Part shown: piece after piece, positions 55,101 to 64,000 of the stretch | Numbering within the stretch: position 1 is the first letter of the stretch | How the letters are laid out: the number at the start of each line of letters is the position of its first letter | Assembly (NCBI RefSeq): GCF_014898815.1 | Contig: NW_026515482.1 | Span: 2,356,001 to 2,420,000 of the forward strand | DNA length: 64,000 nucleotides | DNA from: Panonychus citri | Lineage: Eukaryota > Arthropoda > Arachnida > Trombidiformes > Tetranychidae | Direction of reading: 5' to 3' | Position numbers and translations under genes: made by a program | The notes under the pieces: generated by a model | Database searches by the model: none | Seen by the model: only the letters and a program-made list of their open reading frames with translations | What the model was told of the DNA's origin: nothing

Positions 55101-57329
55101 TATTACAAGTACGACCTAAAGGTTCAATGACACTGTCTTCATCTGAATCAGATTCTTGACCACTAATTGAATCAACTTCGGAAACATTAATGTCTCTCAT
55201 CAAGGCACCAAAAACAATTATGTTAAGAAAGAAACCGGACATTATGAGAAGTGTTCCTCGCCAAGAAAATTCTTTAAGAAGATAAGTGGTCAATGGGGCA
55301 AATAGAAAGGTACCAATACCTGTACCACAAACTGCAAGGCCAGTGGCAAATGAACGCTTGGTATTAAAATAATAGGCTACGATAACGATTGATGTTACGT
55401 AAGAAAGTGATAGGCCAATACCGGTTATACTGAATGCAATGAAAAGATGTTCAAGACTACGTGCAAATGAGCCCAAAATGAAACCAGACGCAGATAAAAG
55501 GCCACTAACAATGGTCATGGATCGGCAACCATAACGGTCGGTTAAAGCTGAAGCGATTGGCCCGGTTAGGGCAGGCATAGAAAGTAAAAGTGATCCAACC
55601 AGGGCAGTTTTACCTTTACTTTGGCCGAAATGTTCTGAAAGGTCCATTTGAAAGAAACCATATGAAAGTGAAACACCATCGGCGATTAAACTAATCATGA
55701 ACGAAGCGAAAACAACAACCCAACCCCAACCACCATCGGGAGGTGATTGTGGTGGACCACCGCTTCTACTTTTACGGCCACTTTTACTTGATGATTTATT
55801 TGATCCACCAGAATCGGATGAAATTAATCGACGGACACATTTGGATGAATTTAAACTTTTACCATTACAAGCACCATAATTGTGATAATTATTGTTATTT
55901 GGACAGTAAAAGTGATTACCAGGATTACTAATATTGATGTTGAGTGTATGAGGATGGATATTGTTGATTAGATTATTAGTTACGATTCCGTTTGGGTGTA
56001 AACATGTTTCTAATGATTTAGGCGATGAAGATGATGAGTTTACCATTGAATTCAAAGCATCACGATTAACGGTTGAATCGTTATTGTTAATAACTTCATC
56101 TTGGTCACTTATTTTCTGTGATAAATTAAACATTGTCAATTTTGATTATATAATAACAAGAAAAAATATTGGATATTGATAAAAATCATTAAATTAAATC
56201 AATATTCAAACAAATTATATAAGTAGCTAAACTAAATTCATCATTGATGATGAGAGAGATACACAATATAAATATACAAGTTGATTCTATGGAATGAGAA
56301 AAAAAGTGATTGAAAAATAACTAGAAAAACTAGTAACAATTAAATTGTTAATAGTTACGATTTAACAATGATGTTTTCTCTTGCTGATTGATCAAAATAT
56401 AGCAATTGCAATTTATATTGTTCATGATCATTAAAGCGCTCAAAATAAATTAAAGTAAAGAGCATGATATATTTATGGATTTGAATGAATTTTCTCAATT
56501 GTTCATTCACTTGGTGTGTGACGAGAGAGAAACAGTGAGAAAGGGAGTTGAAGAGAGGGAGAGAGAGGGAGGACTATGTAATTATCGTCGTTGACTGATT
56601 TAGTCAATTGAGCAGCAAAAGAAAAGGTTGATTGTCACCGAAAGTGAAAACTGATATTAGGATTTCGGGTAAACAAAAGCGAGAGGGAAGATCATCAGTA
56701 GGTGAAAAATAGAGAAGGTGAAAGAGGAGGAGGGAAAAAGAAATTAATGGAAAATTAATTAAGGTAAATCACTTTTTTTTGGGGAAAATTACTATATGTA
56801 TATTGTGAGAATAATTGAGTTTAATTGATCAATGATTTCTAATAATTAGGAAATGATTAGTTACCTTTTCTTTATTTAATCGAGGGAACCTTTTCGATTT
56901 GGCAACAAGGTCACTTAGATCATTCTCTGAATGATTGTGCGATTCACTTGGGTTCATTTGATCGAGGCTGTTGATTTGATTATTGCCCTGTTGATGTTGA
57001 TTGTGTTCCGATTTGTTATCAATCTCATTATGATGATTAACCGTAAGGTTATCATGATTTCCGTTTGTTGTTGAAAGTGAATATAATTCACCGTTGGTGT
57101 TTGGGATAATAACAACAGATCGGCTTTCTTTTTGCTGGTTAATCGATTTTCCAATGATAATCCTTTCATTTTCATTTTCATCCTCATCATCATCTTCATC
57201 ATCACCATCATCTCCTTCATCATCAGGTACATTAATTGTCGCCTGTTTATCACGTTTATCCAATAAAAGACATCGATCAGTTGGACATTTCTCACTACAA
57301 TCAGTATCACCGTCAACTGAATTTTCCAT
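50501..57329 (-). CDS. Monocarboxylate transporter (SLC16/MCT family), long loop
   Basis: Exons 56865-57329, 53722-56115, 50989-51271 and 50501-50769 join in phase (1136 residues). A shorter form may start at ATG 56133, inside a frame contiguous with exon 2 (987 residues). The MCT signature PPDGGWGWVVVFASF begins the first membrane segment. Six segments follow, with DRYGCRS, TGIGLSLSYV, RSFATGLAVCGTGIGTF and WRGTLLIMSG blocks. A very long Ser/Asn/His-rich cytoplasmic loop of over 400 residues separates the two halves. Helices 7-12 resume at LSIFKNVRFAIFCFSNLL and continue through GYIGDKPWLRPSTWYSG, YGLMLLVQGIGTMLGPPIAG and WLFDISGDYDTTFYVIGL. The tail is Ser-rich. The extra N-terminal exon is acidic (a DDEGDDGDDEDDD stretch). 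These carriers move lactate, pyruvate or related acids with protons across the plasma membrane; substrate cannot be read from sequence. Long loops are known in arthropod MCTs. Confidence 0.88.
51272..53721 (-). other. MCT intron between helix 8 and helix 9 regions
   Basis: AT-rich intron with a (GA)n run at 52110-52138 and no convincing nested exon. Confidence 0.75.
52110..52138. repeat. (AG)n microsatellite
   Basis: About 14 AG units in the MCT intron. Confidence 0.95.
56116..56864 (-). other. MCT first coding intron / alternative leader
   Basis: Spliced out if the acidic exon at 56865-57329 is used (donor G|GTAACT, acceptor TTATCACAG|AAAA). If the alternative ATG at 56133 is used, its 3' part is a leader. 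It has GA-rich tracts near 56525-56575. Confidence 0.5.
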
Positions 57330-60300
57330 AATAATTTCAATACTAATCGTGTTAGTAATGAGTTAGAAACTTTAAACAATAAGAATCTTGGATACAATGT
57401 ATCACAATTAAATAGAAATCTTGATGAAACGTAAATGATACGTATAAAGTTAATGTCCAGTAGTTGATGATGGTAATTAATTGTCGTATTAATTGAAATT
57501 TTATCGGTGGTATTGCTTAGATAATTAGTATTCAATATGATCGTTGAGAAAATTTGATCAGCTTGATAAGCACTAATTAATGGTGATGAACTTGGCAAGT
57601 CACTGGTAGCCAGTAATTGATTGGATTGGAAAGGTAAACTTAAGTTAAATAATGGTAATTGTTGACAGAGAGTTAATTTGTTAGTGATTATTGGTTCATG
57701 TTGTTGTAGTTGTTGTCGCTGAATCTTATTCCTATCACCACGAACCACTGATTTTGCCATAGATTCAATCTCAATAAGACCTCTTTATGATGGCTGGATA
57801 AATGTAAATGTTGAATGAAATGATTTTCAAGATGGAGGATTAATATAAAAAGCAGACAGGATTAAACAGGAAAATGTTTGTTCAAAAATTGATTACAGAA
57901 TTGATGAGTTAGGTTCTTTGTGTTGATCTTTCTTTCTCTCTCTTTCTTTTTTTATGTGTTACATTTCAACACGACACTGACTCTCTCTCTTTCTCTCTTT
58001 TTCTTTGAATAGAAAAGAGAAATTATTTAATGACACTTTTAAATAGTGCAAGTAAATCACAGTTAAAGATTGACTATCAGCCACAATTGTAATCGAATGT
58101 TGGGTTTTTAGAAAGATTATCTCACTTCTTGTAGTTGCTTCTTGTTGTTTAAATTGTTAGGACGATGGAAAGTGTTGTTGTTGCTGTTGCTATGTGGTAG
58201 AAAAAGCCTTCCAATTTGTAGATTGATGGGTGAAAGGAAACAATGTAAACCAAAATAGATTGGCGCAAATTGATTAATGTTGATCAGAAATACAATAGAA
58301 ATTCACAGAGAGATAGTGATTGAGTGAGAGAGAGAAGCAGCAAAAAAAAATGAATGTCCAATCAGGGGGAGGAGGAGATTATCTCGGCACTTTTAGGCTT
58401 GAATTGAGAAATCAATGATTCCTTTTTCGATTCTTGATTCCTTATTGGCTGATTTGTTGCAATTTCCATAAACAGAGGGAAAAAAAGCTCATATAATCTC
58501 AGGCAGTCAGAGAATAATAAGAAGATAGGCAATGATGATGATGGAGAAGCTGAATCAGGTAGAAAATATTGAATATTTATCAAAGGAGTAGACAGAAAGG
58601 AAAAAGAACCAAAAAAATGATTGAAGATTAGGAGAGAGAAGATCAGGTGAATATGATAGGAAGAATATCACAATATATTAGAAGGAGGAAAAAAGAATGA
58701 AAGATGAGAAAGAGAAAAAAGAAAAAGAAAAATAATCGAAGAGAATTCAATTAGTTCTCATGTTTGATGTGAACAGGTAAAGGAATAGCTTGAGAATAAC
58801 TTGCAATCATGATGGCGATGAATTGAAATGATGAATTTCAAATAGACTGTTGTTGTTGTTGTTTGTTGTTGTTGTTGTATCACCAGAACAGAATAAGAAA
58901 AGATAAAGGCAAGCCAACAACAGAAGATGATGATGATGATGAGATGATAATCAGAAGATGAGAAAAAGAGAAAATTAGAAACAAAGGGATAATAATAAGA
59001 GACACAGAGAAAAGAATAGAAAATAAGAAGAAGAGAAAATCACAAGATGAAGAGAAATAATAATAATAATATTCTCTTAGAAGAAAATTGTATACATAGT
59101 AACCGATTAATGTTTGGTCAGATTTAAATGAAGAGAAAAGAAACCAAATTAACAAGGTAACGAATAGAAACGAGTTAATCACTGATCATTGATCCGAATT
59201 TAATCAATCATTTCATGAGAGAGAGAGAGAGAGAGATATTTGATATGAAAAAAAAGAGGAAGAAGGAATCAAATAGGATGTAAATTGAACACAAAGAGAG
59301 AAGAAAAAAAAATGAAATTCTATTCTCAAAATGAACTGTTCATGTTTTCTCTGAGTCTGAGAGGAGAAAGAGAAAAATAGAAAGACAAGAGTAGAAAAAG
59401 AAAGAGAGAGAAAGAGGAAAACAGTTACGAGCAAAATCATAACACAAAGAAAGAGAAAATTAAAAGAAAGAGTAAAGATTAAGGTAAATTTTAATCTTCT
59501 TCTTCTTCTAATTAGTTAATTGTGTTAATCCAATACAATTAATACACCAAATTGTGATTAAAGATGAAAATTAGTCTTGGTGTTTATATAGAAAAACAAA
59601 TGAAAGGAAACGAAAAGGTAAACATTCAATTTGTTGTTTTCTTTTCTCGAAATTTGGACTCACCTTTTTAATTGTTGATTCTTTTTAATTTTCACTTGAA
59701 GTTCTAACACAATTAGATTAAAACACGTTCGACTTTGATTGTTGGTAGTTAATTGTAGTAATTGGCTAATCAAATTTTCATCTGTTCGCTTTTTCCTTGG
59801 GCCTTCAAATGATTTGGTTGTTTCTTATTCTTGTTCATCTTATTAGTTTGAGCACTTGGATGAAAGTGATGAGCTTTTCATTTTCCTCTTCTAATTAACT
59901 AATTGCTTCTAATTGTTTTTAGCTGATTTATTATTCTATTGGTTGATTATTGGTGACAAGACGGTTTATTCATTTTCTCATTTAGATTTTGATCACCAAT
60001 TTGTTTAATCATCATTCTCACCTTAACACCCTCTTCAGTTGAGATTAATGTTAATTGTGATTAAAAGTCTATTGATTATCTTTAATTAACTTATTCTCAA
60101 TCATGATTAACACCAACTCCTTTATCTTGATCATTAATTGTTAATTTTAGTTGTAAAAGTAAGTTAAGAGTTGATTAAGTTAATCCAATTCACTTTTGGA
60201 TTAAACCATTTTTTTCTAAACGTTGACAATTAACTAGAATTAATTATTTGCTTTTTAAATTGTCAACAATTAATTTACAATTCTAACCATTGATTATACC

Positions 60301-62536
60301 ATCAATTTATTAACTAATCACATAGAGAAATATAAACAATTTGTTTTCATAAGTAAATAGTTAATTGTTTGAAATTCAATTAATTCTTGATTCAAATTAA
60401 CTTATTTGATTATCGTGATTGAAAATCATTGTTTACAATTTGTTAATTGTCAGGTAATTGAATCTCAGTTTGATTGTTGATGAACAAAATAAATTGTTGT
60501 TGATTTTGTTTTCCCTCGCAATTTAATCAATTGTTAACTTTCAATACAATTTATAAATTGTTATTCATTAAACTTTTCATTTCTAATCAAATGATGACAT
60601 AAATCAAGGATTTAAGTTAATTTAGTTTCTGTTTTGTTATTACAATTAACCAAAAAGTAAAATTAATTTATTTTTCTTAATTGTTGATTGGTTTCTTTTT
60701 TTTAATCAACAATTTGTTGATCATTTCAAAACTAAATTGTCATGTTGACAATTGAAAATTATCAATGGTAATCAAAGGGAACAATTAATCAATTTTGATT
60801 GTAGGAAAAAAAAAGTGAATTAATTTAATCATTTCTATCAACAATTAACTTGGACTAATTTTTGTCTCGATTATCAATCAAATATTAAATTTCAATAACA
60901 ATCAATTATTAAAATTAATTATTTCTTCAATAGCTATTCAATTACAATCAAAGGCAATTGAATTCAAACCTTATTAGTTAATTGTTGATCAAGTTATCAA
61001 TTGTAATCAGCAATTAAATCATTCCCAAGATTTAAAGTTAATTGATTATCTAATGAATGGTTAGTAATTGATCCGATTGTTTCAATTGAATTTTAATTGT
61101 TCACCAATTGTGTTATTATGAAAATGTCACAATTTAAAGATCAATTGTTTATTTTTAATTTGAAAATATGGTGACAATTAAATTGTTACATTTAAACACA
61201 ATTAAGAAGAGTAATTGATTGTGATTCCAATTTAAAATGATTAAGATAATTATCTGATGTTGATGATTTATAAATAGCAACAGATCCTTGGGATTAAATT
61301 ATTGATCAACAAACTAATTAAGTGTTGACATTGAATTAAATTAAAAGAAGCAACTAAATCAATTGTATGTCAAGGATTATTGTTCAATCCAAGTCATTGC
61401 CATTAAATCAAATAATTGATAAATTGTTAATCCAATTGTGTATTGAGCCAGACAATTAAAGTCAATTTGTTGATCACTCACCTAAATACAACAATTAAGG
61501 TAACAAATTGAATGTTGCTTAGTCATAATCAAACTAATTGATTTGTTGCAATTGTCAAATTAATCAAATCCAATGTTTCAATTTAATCCGCTTCAATTAG
61601 GAATCCAATTGTTGATTAACCAAATTTTTTTTTCTCGGGTAATTAAATCATCTTAATCCAATCGTTGATTATTGTCGCTGGTGAGGATTGATTAATATAA
61701 ATTTGATTAGAAAATAATGTCTCATTTGATAATTTGATTTACCTTAGATACTTTTGTTTTTTTGTCTGCTTGATTGTTAATTAAGTTAATTGTTTGACTT
61801 TTCAATCCAATTATACAAATAAATTGTTAATTGTCATCATTTTCGAGCTGTAATCAGAAAAGCAAAGTCGACAATCAATTAACAATTAAGACAACAATTT
61901 GACAGTTTGAATGTTGATCAACTTTCCCTCGGATTTAATAACATAATCAAATCAATTAATTGTGAGATCAATTGTTTTTTTTTTACAACTCTCGAGTCTC
62001 CAATGTTAATCCAGTGATTTAATCAGCTTAATTATAAATTATCTCTCCTCAGCTAATGAAAAGCTAAGGAAAAAAAGTTGAAACAATATGTTAAGAATAT
62101 TGTTTTGAGACAATCAAAAGTTGATTGTTTCTACTCAACCGATTGTAATTTGATTTGATGGTGAATGTGTATTGTGTGTGTGAGTGAGTGTATCCGAATC
62201 AGTTAACTGGACAATTAAGCAATCATCAATCGTCAATGTTTTCCTGTAAAATATTTGTAATTTTGTTTAACAATCAACATCAATCATTTTTGAAATAACC
62301 AATTGTACTTAGGTTTACATTTAGTGTGTTCCTGGTTGTAATCAGTTGTGATTGTTGGTGTAAATTGTAATCAAATCAGTGTTAAATCAGACCATAAAGA
62401 CATTGGCGAGATACTTGAAACAACATTGATTGTGAATCTTTGTGTTAATTATGTAGTTTAGATTTGGAAAGAGGAAAATGTGAGAAAGGAAGAGAAAACA
62501 AGAAAATTGAAATTATAATATTGTGATAATTGTGAT
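57330..62536. other. AT-rich intergenic region
   Basis: Between the MCT start and the last coding exon of the right-edge gene. 57.3-57.8 kb includes a 268-codon open frame overlapping the MCT first exon. 58.3-59.5 kb is purine-rich on the plus strand, with GA tracts, a (TTG)n near 58850-58878 and a (GAT)n near 58926-58941. 59.6-62.4 kb is unusually dense in CAATT/AATTG words. No exon was accepted here. Confidence 0.5.
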
Positions 62537-63993
62537 TTAACTAATTACATGGGAAAGATTGGTAGTGGTTGATGAACATTTAGGATTGGCACCATTCTCT
62601 TGGGGTTGATTGTGATTTTCTGCCAAACCTTTGGCAAATTTATCGGCAATAAAATGATTTGAGAATGGGTGTGATGAAGGATAAGGATGAATGATAATCT
62701 GTTCAGTTCCTGTGGGTAATTTTTGACCATTGGGTAAACAAATTTCTTTCTCTGTTTTCAAATGGGTCATTGTTGGTCTCATGGGTGGTGGTGGTGGTGG
62801 TGGAGGTGATGGTAATTCTTGTGGCTCATTATCACCATCCTCATGATAATATTCAGGTTCAGGTGATTTACCACTGGCAAGTAACATCTAGAAAAAAAAA
62901 TAATGAAAGAGAGGAAAGAGAAAATAATATTAATGTTTATTCATGTGATATCATTATCGTTAATTGAAGCTTACTTCATTTGCACTAAGAGGTATTCTTG
63001 GTACTATGACTTGGATTATTTCACTTGAATCTTTGTTACCTGTCTCTTGGAGTGTTTCTCTCTTCTCGAATACTTCTGCTGGTTCATTTGTCGCAATTTC
63101 GGAATTAATTAGAGTATCACTTGGTTCTACTTCCATGGCTTCAGTTTCAACCTGTTAAATGGTAAATGAAATAACAACAACAAATTAGAATAATGTTAAA
63201 ACCATATTTGCGAAGTTTTAATCTGTTAATTGAAATTCATCATTACCTTATCATCAGTTACAGGAACTTGTGAGATATTTTCTTGTTTTAAATTTTCCTC
63301 GAAATTTTCATCTGCAACAAGAGTAACAGAACTTTCTGCTTTTTCAACCTTTTCCAATTCATCTTTGGTCTCATTTTCATGCGATTGCTGAATTTCCATT
63401 GTAACGGTTTCTTCATGTGGAACTGTATTTTCTTCAGGAGTAACTTTTTCAGTCTCTGGCACTTGTTGAATTTCTTGTTTAATTTCTGATTTTATTTCTT
63501 CTCCTTCAATGTCAACAACAGTCACATTTTCTACTGGAGGAGGTGGAGGTGGTGGTGGTTGAACCTGATTCTGAGGTTGAACACCTATGGATTGCATATG
63601 TAAATTCATTTGCATTAATAGTTGTTGGTCAGCTGTTGGAATTGAAAGTACATTGTATCCTTGGTGTTGAAACCATGTTGATAAATCTGGTGTTTGATAT
63701 TCACCAGAAGTACTTATATGATATTGTGCATAATAAGAAGCTGAATGAGGATCTAATCCATAAGCATTCATGTAATAACGATAATACCAATGATAATCGG
63801 TGCCAATTGAGTAAACAGGTTGATCTTGTTTCTCTTTAACTGGTGATTCCTCTTCACTTTTAATTGTATCCTTTTTAGTTGATTTCCTAATTTTTCCGAT
63901 TATTGGTAATTTGGTTAACAATATTTTACTCTTATTCGCAGAGTCACTACTCTTTTTAGCACGAACTTTATCCAATAGCTCTTTGGCAGTCAT
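62537..63993 (-). CDS. Pro/Glu-rich protein, partial, unrecognised
   Basis: Three phase-0 exons fit: 63247-63993 (open at the window edge), 62975-63151 and 62537-62887, giving 424 residues to the stop. The first visible part is basic (LLDKVRAKK, KLPIIGKIRKSTKK), followed by a Tyr/Trp-rich block around YHWYYRYYMNAYG and ASYYAQYH. Then come a Gln/Pro stretch with eight consecutive prolines, a Glu/Lys/Val-rich acidic region, a second acidic exon, and a last exon with PEPEYYHEDGD, another proline run and LPNGQKLPTGTEQ. The ATG at 63993 may be internal, because the frame stays open to the edge. The pattern suggests a nuclear or RNA-associated scaffold, but no family was recognised. The C-terminal HVIS stop overlaps a weak donor (CAT|GTAATT), so a further exon is possible. 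Confidence 0.6.
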
Positions 63994-64000
63994 CTTTTTA

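Overview
This is eukaryotic nuclear DNA: AT-rich, with GT-AG introns, many CT/GA and GAT/ATC microsatellites, and no prokaryotic gene organisation. The troponin T with a C-terminal run of about 24 glutamates and the four-EF-hand troponin C with only sites II and IV canonical point to an arthropod. Homopolymer-rich proteins and intron style would fit a mite or other chelicerate, but the window alone does not settle that.

Left part (1-31 kb, gene-poor): a His/Gln/Pro-rich first coding exon on the minus strand (2.5-2.9 kb) runs off the left edge. A small five-exon gene for a secreted His-rich protein (6.2-7.0 kb, minus) has a frame-broken repeat. Then comes a large plus-strand EFA6/PSD-type Arf6 exchange-factor gene (9.3-31 kb) with a 14.9 kb intron.

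Central part (31.9-46.9 kb, compact): an acidic secretory-type protein (minus), a dual-specificity phosphatase with a long Ser/Pro tail (plus), an ANKRD11/12 C-terminal-domain protein without ankyrin repeats (minus), the autophagy factor ATG14 (plus), complex I subunit NDUFA8 (minus), coatomer zeta COPZ (minus) and troponin T (minus).

Right part: troponin C (plus, 49.2-49.9 kb) is head to head with troponin T. The 2.3 kb between them holds a perfect CArG box, MEF2-like words and a TATA box, so two subunits of one thin-filament complex may share regulation. Next are a long monocarboxylate transporter (SLC16 type, minus, 50.5-57.3 kb), a 5 kb AT-rich gap, and a partial unrecognised Pro/Glu-rich gene (minus) running off the right edge.

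Exon boundaries were assigned by eye from splice consensus, phase and remembered family alignments. In every multi-exon model the exon lengths sum to a whole number of codons. No tRNA, rRNA, CRISPR array or intact transposon was recognised.
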